From positions 27,551,879 through 27,615,878 of the forward strand of contig NC_060891.1 of assembly GCF_014805685.1 (NCBI RefSeq): a DNA stretch of 64,000 bases, written 5' to 3'. Position numbers and translations under genes: made by a program. Positions 47,956 to 60,292 of this stretch are shown here, one piece after another. The DNA is from Silurus meridionalis (Eukaryota; Chordata; Actinopteri; Siluriformes; Siluridae). How positions within the stretch are numbered: position 1 is the first letter of the stretch; every line of letters starts with the position of its first letter. Below the pieces are notes generated by a model. It made no database searches. It saw only the letters and a list, made by a program, of their open reading frames with translations, and had not been told where the DNA came from.

Positions 47956-48079
47956 AAAAACCAGTACTTTGAATTCTTATTAATTATTTTAATTTGAATT
48001 CCACTACATTATAATCAACAAAAACTCAATCACACAATCATCAGTTTTTACATATTTATAAACCTGACTGTATATTAGG

Positions 48080-48513
48080 GGAAGAAGATATAGAGAGAGA
48101 GAGAGAGAGAGAGAGATGGTGCAGAGACAACAAAGAGATGGAGAGAGGCCGGTATAGAACAGTAAAGGTGCAGTCCTTCAAACGAACAAAAAGAGTAAGG
48201 GATTAAAGACAGAATGCAGAGATGGGAATGAATGTGGAAATAAAAAGGGATGAGGTCAGAGAGAGAGGGAGAGAGAGAGGGAGAGAGAATGGTAGACATT
48301 AACTGTATTGAATTAAAAAGAAAGATGTAAACAGAGTAATTTGGAAAAGAAGAAAAAAAAGAAGGCAGGAGGGAGAAAGGAAAAGAAAAAGGTATATTGA
48401 TGGATAGAAATTGTGTGTGTGTGAGAGAAAAGAGAGAGAGAGAGAGAGAGAGAGGATGATTGATTGATTGAGAACAGTGCCTCAGTTGAAACACTCCTGT
48501 GTCTTTGGTTTGG

Positions 48514-48564
<51 letters not shown>

Positions 48565-48571
48565 TTTTCCT

Positions 48572-48612
<41 letters not shown>

Positions 48613-48613
48613 A

Positions 48614-48647
<34 letters not shown>

Positions 48648-48767
48648 TTTTCTTTATTTCTCTCTCTCTCTCTTTCTCACTCACACACTCACACACACAC
48701 ACTCACACACACACACACACACACACACTGCTTTTCTTTATTTCTCTCTCTCACTCTTTCTCACTCA

Positions 48768-48831
<64 letters not shown>

Positions 48832-48871
48832 ACACACACACACACAGTTTTCTTTATTTCTCTCTCTCTCA

Positions 48872-48919
<48 letters not shown>

Positions 48920-48960
48920 AACATACATACACACACCGTTTTTCTCTCTCTCTGATTGTA
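48080..48960. repeat. Purine block followed by compound (CA)n/(CT)n arrays
   Basis: Purine-rich sequence runs at 48080-48455. Four (CT)n-(CA)n blocks follow, each introduced by TTTTCTTTATTTCTCTCTC or a close variant, between 48518 and 48955. The recurrence of that spacer shows segmental tandem duplication rather than simple slippage. Confidence 0.9.
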
Positions 48961-49562
48961 TAAAGACTTCTCTTTGGAGCTACAAACACACCAAGTGACC
49001 ACAACACACTCCTCTAAACTCCTCCAAACTCCAGCACTGAGATCCTGTTAACATTTTTAGGCTAAAAAAACACTTTCTATCTGAAATCAAACTCTGTTTT
49101 GAAATCTATGATTGGACAAACACACACTTTTCCTTTTTAATTTCAGCAAAATCCTTTAAAAAAGCATTAAGTCCCACCTTTGATGTTCGATTGACAGACT
49201 TTTGATAGACTTTGGACAGTAAAAGTATTTCATTAGTGTGTTGTTCATTCGGTGGCACGTGAATGTGCAAACGTGTGCATGAGGAGATTCTCGGATATTG
49301 CTATTGATTTTTCAGTGTGGCCGACTGGGGCCAGGTTTGACACTTCGAGATGAAATGCTAAAAGGACGGTTGATTTTGGCACATGCGAGTGTGAAAAATT
49401 GAGTTGTGCATCACTTTTACATCCCAGTTCTGCTCAGGTTACACTGGAGTCCAAGAAGATCGTAGAGGAACAAAAGGCTTAGCAGTTGGCATTGTAGTAC
49501 ATACTGAGCTATAATGAAATGCATTAGCTAGGAGACATTTCCGTCTAAAATGTTCTTCTTGC

Positions 49563-49604
<42 letters not shown>

Positions 49605-50030
49605 CATGTCTGTTTATGGAGACCTTCAGAAGATCAGCATGTTACCAGAGCCAGACGTTCCCCTGTGAGCCTGCAGGTTGAACAAGAAAGGAGCATTAGT
49701 AAGCAGTAAATCATCACAATAGCATATTCAGCATTTCTCTGTTCAGCTCACAGCTCATCTAGATGAAACTCCAGCCAGAAAACAGAACTGCATTCATGAG
49801 CTCGAACCCGTCTCTGAGCTCCACAATCCCCAGTCAGGAATATATATTTTTTAAATCACTAAGGAATTAGGAGCATATATTGATATCATTGCATGGAGAT
49901 CCAGAAACTAGAAATGCATCCTCATGTCTTCCTGAATATCTCCCACATCACACGATGTGTATGAAACACATGAAGATATCATTCTCTTTCCCAGCATCTC
50001 TTTCTTTCTCTCCAGTGTTTGTTCGGCTTT
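48961..50030. other. GRID1 intron 1, mostly unique sequence
   Basis: No exon is supported. A (GT)n is at 49565-49603. The rest is non-repetitive by eye. Confidence 0.5.
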
Positions 50031-50039
50031 TTCTCATCT

Positions 50040-50300
50040 CGAGATTATTGCGACTCTCTTCCCTGTGTGCCACTTAAACCTCTGCAACTGATCCTGAATG
50101 CAGCTGCACGGCTTGTTTTCAGTCTCCTCATTCCTGACTTCCTCTCCTTTTGCTTCCTGTAGCTGCTCGGATCTCAGACGTCGAACCTGAAATGGTCCCT
50201 CACCCACCTCTTATTAAAACTCGCACTGCACCAAATTCCCGTCAAGCCACAGGCACAGCTCGACAGAACTCCACTCAACCCACCTGAACTGCTTTCCTCT
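50040..50300 (+). pseudogene. L2/CR1-type RT C-terminal remnant
   Basis: In frame around 50046 the translation reads DYCDSLPCVPLKPLQLILNA and AARLVFSL, equivalent to the DYCNALLSGC...LQLVQNAAAR segment of LINE RTs. Then come stops. Very decayed. Confidence 0.6.
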
Positions 50301-50399
50301 GAGTCACTGGGTGTCTTCAACTCTTCACCTCAAACTATCTTCTCATATTTGTGTGTGTTTTAGCTTTGTTTTAAATTTCCATCCTTAGTAATGATTAGT

Positions 50400-50690
50400 G
50401 GGAGCTATGACAAAAATATCATATTACGAAGGTGCTGATGTCCTCAGTGCCAATAACAGTGGTGTCCTTAATGCTCAACATTACAGCTGTCCCAGATCTA
50501 ATAATTGCAATGTCCTTCATCTGATGGTCCTTGTTGAATGGTTGCACTGTCCTCTATGCTAAATGGTGTCACTGTTCTTGGTCTAGACGGTGCCACTGTC
50601 CTTGGTGCTGAATTGTAGCACTGTCACGAGTGCCATCGGTGCCGATGCCCTCTGTGAACTCAAGTTATCACAAACCAAACAAATGCAGGT
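50400..50690. repeat. Minisatellite TGTCCTTGGTGCTGAT, first part
   Basis: Degenerate units of about 24-36 bp have cores such as CACTGTCCTTGGTGCTGA and GTGTCCTTAATGCT. The same family recurs at 51195-51262 and 52890-53520. Confidence 0.75.
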
Positions 50691-50744
50691 GTTACTGGGA
50701 AGTGGTGGTAGTGATGGAGGTGTGTGTGTGTGGTGGTGGTTGGG

Positions 50745-50930
50745 GTGGGTTGATGGTAAAGTCACTTATTTTGCTGCAGAATATTATTCTCATCAGGGAC
50801 AAACATACTTACAAAGAACATATTTATGTTTAATCACCACATTATCTGTGTAAAGCTGCTTTGAGACAATGTTCATTGTTAAAAGCGCTATACAAATAAA
50901 AATGAATTGAACTGAATTGAATTATTTATC
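50745..50930 (+). mobile_element. L2-like LINE 3' tail
   Basis: TCATCAGGGACAAACATACT leads to GTGTAAAGCTGCTTTGAGAC, AATGTTCATTGTTAAAAGCG and CTATACAAATAAAAATGAAT, then TGAACTGAATTGAA. The terminal words are well preserved. Confidence 0.8.
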
Positions 50931-51194
50931 TATTTACTGAAACAAGTATTTGCTTTAATCACATAAAAATATTTTCTATTTTCCATTTATTTGACTGTAT
51001 TTATGCAATTATTTGTTAAATCCAAACCTATTACTGTATTTCTCATGCTTTTATACTTTGACTTTTAGTCTTTGTTTTTGTTTGGGTCTGTTTGTTTTGT
51101 TATTGATGCTGATGCTTTGGCAGTGGTGTAAACAATTGTAGCAATAAAATCATTTAATAATACATATATTTAGTATATTTAATATACTTTTGTG

Positions 51195-51262
51195 CTTGTG
51201 GTGGTGCTGTGTTCTGTGTCGTTGGTGCGGATGATGACCCTGTCCATGGTGCTGATCAAATA
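51195..51262. repeat. Minisatellite TGTCCTTGGTGCTGAT, middle part
   Basis: GGTGCTGTGTTCTGTG and CCCTGTCCATGGTGCTGAT belong to the same family as 50400 and 52890. The unit breaks off at the Rex1-like element. Confidence 0.65.
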
Positions 51263-51263
51263 A

Positions 51264-51449
51264 AAATTTTATTTGCTACATACACATTTATACAGAGTAG
51301 GACATGTAGTGAAATGCATTTTTTTTTTTATGGCTGTCCTACATGTAAATAGAAATAGAATATATAAAAATTTAATAAATAAAAAGATAGATATATAAGG
51401 TATTAAGGTACTTTTATAAAAGTATAAGGTATAACTAAGTATAAAATAT

Positions 51450-51517
<68 letters not shown>

Positions 51518-52880
51518 ATGGATATATATATGGATATGGATATTTATATGACAGATATTGAAAGCAGTCCAAACTCTAAATTAAACTCTGAATGGCCTGT
51601 GGGGAGAAGCTCCTCCTCGTTCTCTCTCTGTTTGCTTTCAAAGATTGGAAGCACTTTCTTAAATGCAACAGAAAAAGGAGTCCATTGTTGGGATGGCTAA
51701 GATCATTCACAATCTTCCTGGCCCTGGTCCAGCACCGCATGCTGTAGATGTCCTGCACGTCGGGAGCTCAGTGTGGATAGTACACTCAGCTGACCGCACC
51801 ACCCTCTGGAGAGTTTGCCTGTTTTGCATGGTGCTGTTCCCAAACCAGGAAGTGATGTTACCTATCAGGAAGCTCTCAATGGTGCAGGTGTAAAAAGTCC
51901 TTAGCACCTGAGAGGGAAGTTTAAAGTCCCTTAAGCACCTCAGATAGGACAGACGCTGCCAGGCTTCTTCACCAGGGTGTTGATGCGACAGGACTAAGAC
52001 AAATCCTGCATAATGTGAACACCTAGATTCCGGGGAACTGTCCACTCTCTCCACTTGGGTCCCATTGATGTTTGGAGGTTGGTATGACCGCTCTTGCTTT
52101 GTGCTGAAGTTCACTATTAACTCCTTAATCTTGCTGACATTTAAGAGAAGATTGTTCTCCTGGTACCATCTCTCCAGGTTTTTAATCTCCTGTAGGTAGG
52201 CCACCTTATCGTTGTTGGAGATAAGGCCCACCACAACAGTGTCGTCATCAAATGGCAGGATTAATAATCCTGCAGTTGGAATTGGCCACACAGTCTTATG
52301 TGTAGGGGGCTCAGAACACAACCCTGAGGAGCTCCAGTGCTGAGGGTGAGGGGGAGGAGGTGTGTTTGCCCACCCATTTGGTTTGCGTCTGATTGTGGAG
52401 GGAATTATGGTGTAAAATGGTGAAATGTAGTCCACAAACAGCATTTTCACATAGTTCTCTTTCCTCTAGTCCAGGTGGCTCATTGTTGTGTGGAGAAGAT
52501 GTGTAATGTCAGTAAGTGAACTGTATTTGATCCAAAGTGTCTAATAGTGCTTCCTGTTTTAGCCTTTTTTTTGTATACAGGCATGAGGAAGATGGCAGCA
52601 CGTGCAGATTTCTTAAATGGTGGACATGATTGTACCTTGTGGCTGTTCTTAAATGGTGTGTAGCAGTGGTCCAGTCTCCTTTCACCCCTGGTGATGCAGG
52701 TAATGTGCTGATAAAAGTTTGGCACTGTGTGCTTGATTTCGGCAATGTTAAAGTCCCTCGTCATTAATGCAGAGTCCTGATTCTGTGCCTCATGTAGGTA
52801 TCATATTGCAGTGTCCGTGTCTGTTTGGGGTGAAATATAAATTCCGCTGACTATAATCGAGTGGAATTTCCGAGGGTACA
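51264..52880 (-). pseudogene. Rex1-like LINE, internally deleted, with EN and RT parts
   Basis: On the minus strand it starts with endonuclease-domain sequence (PRKFHSIIVSGIYI, then RDFNIAEIKHTVPNFYQHIT and CITRGERRLDH). It jumps to the end of the RT (VVVGLISNNDKVAYLQEIKN, LLLNVSKIKELIVNFS, TFYTCTIESFLIGNITSWFG, LQRVVRSAE) and a non-coding 3' part. The RT core is deleted, the usual FADD is FDDD here, and there are frameshifts. An (AT)n of about 65 bp (51452-51515) lies in the 3' part. It is antisense to GRID1 in intron 1. Confidence 0.88.
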
Positions 52881-52889
52881 TGTTAGGGT

Positions 52890-53520
52890 TGTCCTAGATG
52901 CAGAATGTTCATTGTGTTCAATGGTGATGCTGTGCTTGGTGCTGACACTTGCAGGTCTGTCCTTGGTTTTGGTTGTAGCTGTGTTCTTTGCGCTGATATG
53001 CGCATTGTCCTTGGTGCTGATTGTAGTTCTGCCCTTGGTTCTGATTGTAGCCCCTCTCCTTGGTGCTGATTGTGGTGCTGTCATTGGCTCTGATTTAAAC
53101 CCTGTCCTTGGTGCAGTTTATACCACTGTCCTTGGTTTTGATTTTAACCCTGACCTTGGTGCTGATTATGGTGCTGTCCTTGGTTCTGATTTTAGCCCTG
53201 TTCTTGGTACTGTTGTTGGTGCTGTTTTGTTCTGATTGTTGTCCTGTCATTAAAGTGTACTGTGGTGCTGCTCTTAGTTCAGATTGTAGCCCTATCTTTG
53301 ATGCTAACTATAGTGTATAGGTATCATATTCCTCTTTTGGTGCTGACTGTGGTGCCGACAGTGGTGCTGTTCTTGGTTCTGATTGTGGCTTTGTCCTTGG
53401 TGCTGATGATGACCCTATCCTAAGTGCTGATTTTAATGTTTAATGTCATCCTTGTGATAAAAGTGCCATTGTCTTTAGGTTTAATTGTGGAACTTATAAT
53501 AGTAGCACTGTCCATGGTTC
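52890..53520. repeat. Minisatellite TGTCCTTGGTGCTGAT, main part
   Basis: About 20 units alternate CTTGGTGCTGATTGTGGTGC and CTTGGTTCTGATTTTAGCCC types over 600 bp. Plus-strand open frames (VLGADYGAVLGSDF-like) come from a unit length divisible by three. Confidence 0.9.
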
Positions 53521-53532
53521 TAATAATAAGCA

Positions 53533-53592
53533 CTTTTGTATGCTGCTCTGGACAAGGGCGTCTGCTAAATGCCGCAAATGTAAATGTAATAA
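53533..53592 (+). mobile_element. SINE 3' tail fragment
   Basis: GCTCTGGACAAGGGCGTCTG, then CTAAATGCCGCAAATGTAAA, the conserved 3' end of fish tRNA-type SINEs. The 5' part is absent. Confidence 0.75.
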
Positions 53593-53603
53593 TAGTGTTG
53601 TAT

Positions 53604-53785
53604 CTACATTTACATATATGGCATTTGGCAGATGTCCTTATTTAAAGTATCTCATTTATACAACTTGAGGGTGGTAAGGGCCTTGCCCAAGGGCCCAGCA
53701 GTGGTAGCTTTGTGGTGCTGGGATTGGAACTTATAACCTTTCGATCAGAAGTCAAACACTTTAACCATTAAGCTTCCACTGTCCA
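53604..53785 (-). mobile_element. tRNA-derived SINE, minus strand
   Basis: On the plus strand GGCATTTGGCAGATGTCCTT (3' tail reversed) is followed by GGGCCTTGCCCAAGGGCCCA and AACTTATAACCTTTCGATCA, then TTAACCATTAAGCTTCCAC. That is a nearly complete reversed SINE with B-box and A-box regions. It lies tail to tail with the fragment at 53533. Confidence 0.85.
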
Positions 53786-54113
53786 AACACAAAGAAGTCT
53801 CTAGTGCTATTGGCAGAGCTCTTTTTATTTATTATTTGTTTTTGATATCTATATAACAATAAAAATGAACAAAAATATTTGCATGAGCAGCACATATTCC
53901 AGAATTAAAGTAAATTCGGCAGTGAGGTGTTATCTTTTCGCTGTGAAGATGGAAAGGGTCTACATTATTAAAGAAGAGTGTATTTATTTCATATTGTACT
54001 GTACAAGTAAATCAATCAGGAACAATCAGAGTCCCAGAGACAAGACATCAGTGAGAAACGGAAGTGAGAAGCGATTGATAAGTTTTCATTTGATTGCTTA
54101 TTTTATTTTGCAG

Positions 54114-54269
54114 GTGCGATCTTTGAACAGGACGCTGTTCGGGACTCGGAGGTGTTCCAGCTGGCCATTTCTGATCTGAGTCTGAGCGATGACATCCTGC
54201 AGAATGAACGAGTCACACACTCCATCAAACTCATCGAACCAGACAACCCGTTTCAGGCCGTGCAGGAAG
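54114..54269 (+). CDS. GRID1: GRID1 exon 2 (amino-terminal domain)
   Basis: With the split codon it reads [38 protein letters not shown] and [13 protein letters not shown]. It fits GRID1 (VFQLAVSDLSLNDDILQ in human) better than GRID2 (VFRTAVGDLNQNEEILQ). Acceptor ttattttgcag, donor gtgagt, phase 1 at both ends. The next exon (ACDLMTQGILALV in human) was not found before 64000, so intron 2 exceeds 9.7 kb. Confidence 0.95.
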
Positions 54270-54309
54270 GTGAGTGAGAAACGCTCTATCATCCATTAAG
54301 CAGGTCTGA

Positions 54310-54313
<4 letters not shown>

Positions 54314-54346
<33 letters not shown>
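54314..54346. repeat. (GT)n at the start of GRID1 intron 2
   Basis: About 33 bp of GT lie 45 bp after the exon 2 donor. Confidence 0.9.
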
Positions 54347-54348
<2 letters not shown>

Positions 54349-54349
54349 T

Positions 54350-54970
54350 ATCCAAGTATTTTAAAGGTAATTTTAAGAGAATTTAAGAGTTTCTTTTGCT
54401 GACTGAATAGCATGATGCAGAACCTGACAGCTGCTTGGAGTGAAATATGGGTGAAAAAAACTTTCATTTAGCCATATTTTGCCTTTTCTACTACATTTCA
54501 GGAAGAAATTTTAACTTTTCTAAACTGAAATTTATATTCATCTACTATTACACAGATTGCCTTATGAACAGGTAAAACAAACCTCATTACTGCCAAAAGA
54601 AAACTAGAAAGAATGGTAGTTTTTTTGTTTCTCCATGTCAGTTTTTATCTCATCACCTTCTCATTAATATGAGCCTCACTTCAGTCAGTTCACTTTTCTC
54701 TTGGTGCTTTTGGTACAGAGCATGATTCAGGAACATGGAAAACATTTGGAGATCCAGTGATCAATCAGGATCTTTAGACAGCCTTGGTTTTGTTTTGTTT
54801 TTTCCTCCACTGCTGTGTTTGTTAAATTGGCTCTGTAGACAGTGTGCTCTTCAGGCTGTGATGATGTATGAAGATAGTAGAGTATATTACTGGAGGAAAA
54901 AAATGCATTTTCCACAGACATCAACATTATTTTCGAGGAGACAATATTAATACAGAAAATACAATTCATG

Positions 54971-55031
<61 letters not shown>

Positions 55032-55134
55032 AATTAGAATCAAATACAAGTAGAGCAACACAATGTGAGCATGTGTATGAGAGATGATGCTTTATTGTAA
55101 TGTTAGTGTTGGAATACGATCCAGAGAAATGTTA

Positions 55135-55193
<59 letters not shown>

Positions 55194-55740
55194 TTCACTT
55201 AAACACAGGTCATAATAAAATAAGCCACTGTTTTGTGTGTAGTGGACAAACAACCATAAGATTATGATGTGCATCCCATTTCAGACTTAGTCCACATTTT
55301 CTGTTATAATAACCTCCACTATGGAACCGCAACGACTGGCTGAAGGTCCAAAATGCAGGACACAAGCAGAATTAAAATATAGCAGTCTTTATAAGTGCAG
55401 CAGGAATGTGAAAGTGCAGACAGTTAATAACAGTAAAAAAAAAAAGTGTGTTCTGTGAAGATGCTTCACAAGATTTTGGAATGTGTTTGTGGAGATTTAT
55501 ATAGATTTATTCAGCTACAAGGGTTTTAGTAAAGTCAGGTACTGTCAGATGCAATGTAGGTGAGGTGAGGAGGCCTGGGGTGCAGTCGGTGATCGCAAAT
55601 GAGTTGCTCAGAAGCTTCTGATTCCATGACCTCAAATGACTGTAGAAAGAACATTACTCATAATCTTACACTCCAGTGCTCATGTTAGTTCTCACTCTCC
55701 AGTGTTCTGTAGTGTTTAAAGACTATAATCACACTCTTAA
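54350..55740. other. GRID1 intron 2, proximal part
   Basis: It holds (ATA)n then (AGA)n at 54977-55033 and (TCTG)n at 55136-55192. The rest is AT-rich and unstructured; no exon is seen. Confidence 0.7.
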
Positions 55741-55955
55741 AATCACCCAAATGAGGATGAGGTTCCCTTTTTGAGTCTGGTTCCTCTCAAGGTTTCTTCC
55801 TCATAACATCTAAGGCAGTTTTTCCTTGCCACAGTCTCCACGGCTGCTCATCAGGGATAAATACACATCGCTCACCTTAACTCTTAAAATTCTGTAAAGC
55901 TGCTTTGAGACAATGTCTGTTGTGAAAAGAACAATAGAAATAAACTTGATGTAAC
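55740..55955 (+). mobile_element. L2-like LINE 3' tail
   Basis: GAGTCTGGTTCCTCTCAAGG, TTTCTTCCTCATAACATCTA, CAGTTTTTCCTTGCCACAGT and GTAAAGCTGCTTTGAGACAA are well-preserved L2-like 3' UTR words. No coding part remains. Confidence 0.8.
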
Positions 55956-56584
55956 ATTCATTCCTGTTCAATAGGGTTGAAGCTCTAGAGCAGGAGGTCT
56001 TCCACTCCAACCGATGTAAGGTAGCTCTTCATGGAGACATGAAGCTCACATGCTGGAACAGGTTTGGGTCTTCTAGTTCAAGTGAAGGGAAAATTTCTTA
56101 CTAAATTAAAAAAACATCCGACACACTAGCACAGGGGTATCATATGGCTGGAAAAGTCGTGTCCCAATAAATTGTTTCCGTCACCTCATTCACATAATAA
56201 AATGTTTACATCAAAAGGCTTGTGGTGGTTTTATCTCTCTACTTGATCAGGGTTGCCAGGTTTAGGATCAGGGAGGGTCAACATGACTTTCCTATCTCAG
56301 ATACATCTTTGAAACCTTTTACAATGATCTTTTCTCATAAAAAAAAAAAATCTAGATTTAACACTACAGCAGTCCAGCAGATAAACTCTGAGGCGAAGTT
56401 ATTTAGGGGAAGTGTGTATATACAGTAGAGGATTAGGACAGAGCCCACACCTCTGCTTTCTTTCTCGTGGAGATGAGACGTTAATTTGAGTGCGAGTTTG
56501 TGTGTTTGGCTTTGTTTCAGTCTTATTGTAGGAGATGCCAAGGATTTAAATGGGATTTGTGGAAAACATGATTGTTATTGACTT

Positions 56585-56599
56585 TCTCAGTCCCTGTTG

Positions 56600-56631
<32 letters not shown>

Positions 56632-56682
56632 TGCACACACACACACACATATGCACATAGACATACACATACACATACACAC
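56585..56682. repeat. (CA)n / CACATA microsatellite
   Basis: A compound CA run with ATGCACA and ACATA interruptions in GRID1 intron 2. Confidence 0.92.
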
Positions 56683-56859
56683 ATTTGTGTAGTGTGGACG
56701 ATTTGGGAAGTTTCTTTTCCTTCTGTTCATTGAGAAAAGGGTTTGAGTTGTTGTTAATGTTGATGTTATTGACCTTTGACATTTCGACTGTGTATAAACT
56801 GACACTGCATTCTGATTGGCTAACGGTTAGTACATCTCATGGAGACAGAAAAGAGACAG

Positions 56860-57420
56860 ATGAGTGAAGAATAAGAGATGAATGAATGACAGAGTAGAGC
56901 GTGGTTAATGCTGTGGGAGATGCTTGAAAGATGAATGTGTAATGGATTAAGAGATGGATTGAAAAACAGATGAAAGGTTGAGAAACAGACGAGTGCTGGA
57001 TTGAGAAACAGATGGAAATCGATGAGAGACAAATGAGTGCTGGACTGAGAAACAGATGAGTGACAGATGAGAGGTGGAATGAAAAAAAATGAGAGATGGA
57101 TGAGAGACAGATTATTGCTGGTTTGAGAAACAGATGAGAGATGGATGGGAGATAGATAAGTGCTGGAATGAGAAACAGATGACATATGGATGAAAGACAG
57201 ATAAGAGATGAATTAGATACAGATAAGTGATTGAGAGACAGATGAGTAATGGATTTAGAAACAGATGAGAGACAGATAAGAGATGGATGAGAGATGGTTG
57301 AGAGACAGAAGAGTGCTGGATTGAGAAACGGATGAGAGGACTGAGAGATGGATTGGAGACAAATGAGTGATTGAGAGACAGATGAGACACAGATTAGAGC
57401 TGAATGAGAGATGGATGGTT
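56860..57420. repeat. Degenerate minisatellite (ACAGATGAGAGATGGAT)
   Basis: Words such as GATTGAGAAACAGATGAG and GAGAGATGGATGAGAGAC repeat irregularly over about 550 bp, purine-rich on the plus strand. Confidence 0.85.
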
Positions 57421-57461
57421 AAAGTCACAAAGTGTCAGTTCAGTGTATGGTGTATTTTGTT

Positions 57462-57512
57462 CTTCACTCTGGATAAGAGCATCTGCTCAATGCCATAAAT
57501 GTATTGGATGAG
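57462..57512 (+). mobile_element. SINE 3' tail fragment
   Basis: CACTCTGGATAAGAGCATCT, then GCTCAATGCCATAAATGTA, a decayed version of the SINE tail at 53540. Confidence 0.6.
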
Positions 57513-58411
57513 TGAAGAAAAGTGGAAAGGTTGATAGGTACATTGACAGAAGTGATGAAGGAGAGATGATGGACAGAAAAGTGGAAAGTGGAGATAAAGA
57601 GACAGAAGGAAGATCGAACAAACAAGAGATTGTGTTGGCAGCGCTTTAAGTAGAGGATGATGGGAGTGAAAAATTCCTCGCTTTGATCTGATATTTTATT
57701 ATTACTGATGTTCAGTTCTGTTGATTTGATCATTTTTTATACTGATTAAATCTTATTTAAATCAATCTCACATTTATTTATTAATTATAATCATTTCTAC
57801 AACATATTACTATAAAACCTACTACTGTTTATACTAATTATATTACTGATGATGATGTTGAAGTAAGAGAGCGATAGAGAAAAGAAAAGGATGACTTCAG
57901 TTCAACAGAAAAAGACAGAGTGAAAGAAAGAGAGATATGAGAAGTTGGAGAGAAAGACAAATGAATTGAGAAAGAGACGGAGAGACGGAGAAAGAGAACG
58001 TTACACAACTGTTTTTTATTCTTAAATGTATCTGTAATCATGACCACACACACACGCACACACACACACGCGCGCACACACAGTCACACACAAGTCTCTG
58101 TGGATGTGAGGATTGACAGCATTTAGTAGAAATAACACCTGTGCCTGTCACCCGTCAGAGGTGTGTGTGTGTGTGTGTGTTTGTGTGTGTATTAGTGTGT
58201 GTGTTTAGAGAGAGATTTAAAGGTCACCTCAGATGTGTGTGATGAGTTTGATGTGTTTCCACGTGTGCTAAATGTTCATTTTCTCAGCCTGCACCTGTTC
58301 TTTATTGTCTCCATGGCGATTAAAGATACATCAGAGAGATATAATTGTTTAAAGTCTGTCTGTCTGTCTTTCTGTCTGTCTGTCTGTCTGTCTATGTCCA
58401 TCCGTCCGTCA

Positions 58412-58451
<40 letters not shown>

Positions 58452-59520
58452 GCCTGCCTGCCTGCCTGTCTGTCTGTCCGTGAGTCCATCCGTCTGTCTG
58501 TCTGTCTGCCTGTTGGTTGGTCTGTGTCTGTCTGTCTCTGTTTTCTATAGAATCGTGTGCGGTGTTTATTTCTCTGATCTTTACATGGTATTTATTTACA
58601 TAATTTTTCCTCATACCCTGTAATCTCGTGTAATTTATTTCCTTGTGATTTTATTCCTTTGCCTTGTGTAAAAGTGTGTTTTTTTTAAGCTTTCCTGTAA
58701 ATATATCATTAAAACTAACATCTCCCCAATAAACATCGCATTACTGTCGACATTTCTTTTAATCGCGTCACCTTTTAAAGAACCCGTGATTAAATCAGAG
58801 CGAAGCAGCAACCTGAAATACACCAAAAATGTTTTCTCACTTCGCTAAATGCAAATGGAGGAGAAATGAGGAGAAAAAGCACAGCTGAGGTCTCGCAGTG
58901 TTTCTGTGAGAATGACTCAGAAATGGCAGGATGATGAGGATGATGAGGATGATGAGGGGGAGCACGGTTCTAAATATATACAGTTTGGCCGGAGTCTCTG
59001 TGGGGAATAATATGGAAAGTATTAATACCTTTAGTGTTGCCTTTCAGCTAAAAATCCCCAACTGTAGAAGAATGTATTTATATCAAATCTAAAAATGTAA
59101 TTGGAAAGTTTTCTCATGAAGTATTGATATTTAAATAAAATGAATAATCTTGGACATGAAATGGTTTTGGTCCTCAGGCCGGAGTAAATGCTGTGTAATT
59201 GGTTTCTGAGAGACCTGATAAGTAAAGCAGGAGGATTAAACTGTTTTATTTATTCAGCTCGCTCATTATTTCTTTATGATACGACCTGCAAACAAAACAA
59301 TTATTAAAGCAGCCTTTACTCCTTTCAAGAAGAATAAAACATCTACGCTAAAAATATCATCACGTGGCAACAGAGGACAGGAACGAACGTTTGACTTTAG
59401 AACTGGATTTTAAAATCTTTTTTTTTATTATAAATATTTATCATAGTGGGAGGAATAAAAAATACTTGAAACTGTTGCTGAATCGTAAATGTGAAATTTT
59501 CTTGAGAAAGTGCCAGATCA
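57513..59520. other. GRID1 intron 2, mixed
   Basis: (GT)n-type runs at 58042-58085 and 58161-58185, and TCTG/TGCC tetranucleotides at 58357-58545. The stretch 58560-59350 lacks tandem structure. No exon was recognised. Confidence 0.55.
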
Positions 59521-59524
59521 ATCT

Positions 59525-59526
<2 letters not shown>

Positions 59527-59578
<52 letters not shown>

Positions 59579-60292
59579 CTCTCGCTCTCTTTTGTCTCTC
59601 TCTGATTTGTATAATTAGGAAAAAGGAGAAAGATAGCGTGAGCCAGAGAGGGAGTTGGAAATGGAATCAACACACAGAAAAAGAGAGGATGACAAACAGA
59701 GACACAAAAGAAGAAAAAGTCCTGTATAGAGAAAAAGAGCGAGAGAAAACAAATGTGAGAGAAAGATGACGATCAAGACAGAACAGGTGAGAGAGAGTTT
59801 TGGAAAGAGAGAAAGACTTGTACAGAGAGAGACAAAGGGAGCCAAAGAGTGAGAGATTGTGAAGACAGAAAGAGAAAAAAATGGGAAAGAAAGACATCAA
59901 GAACGAAAAAAATAACCCCAGAAAAAGTAAGAATGTCAGAGAGAGGGAGGAAGGGAGAGGCAGAGAGAGGGGGAGAGAGAGAGAGAGGAAGGGGGGGAGA
60001 GAAATATAGATATGCTTAAAGAGAAATGGAGAGGTAGAAAGTCCTATAGAGAAAAAAAGTTGCAAGTGAAGTGAAGACCCCAAGCTTCCACTAGGTTTAA
60101 CATCACACATAAGCGTTCATTCATTCAATAAAAACATGAAAGACCATTTCTGAAGCTTCACAGAAAGAACACCCCTTCTCATTTAAGGAGAAAGAAAAGA
60201 ATGATAGAGAGAGCGGCATGACAAATGAGAGAGAAAGGTGGAGATCGAGAAAGACTTGCACAAAGAGAGAAAGAGAGGTAAGGGAAAGAACG

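Noticed and set aside
53000..53320. 124-codon hydrophobic open frame (LVLIVVLPLVLIVA type)
   Set aside because: Periodic translation of the TGTCCTTGGTGCTGAT minisatellite; no start context, splice sites or homology recognised.
54977..55053. Poly-arginine-encoding open frame
   Set aside because: It is an (ATA)n(AGA)n microsatellite without gene structure.
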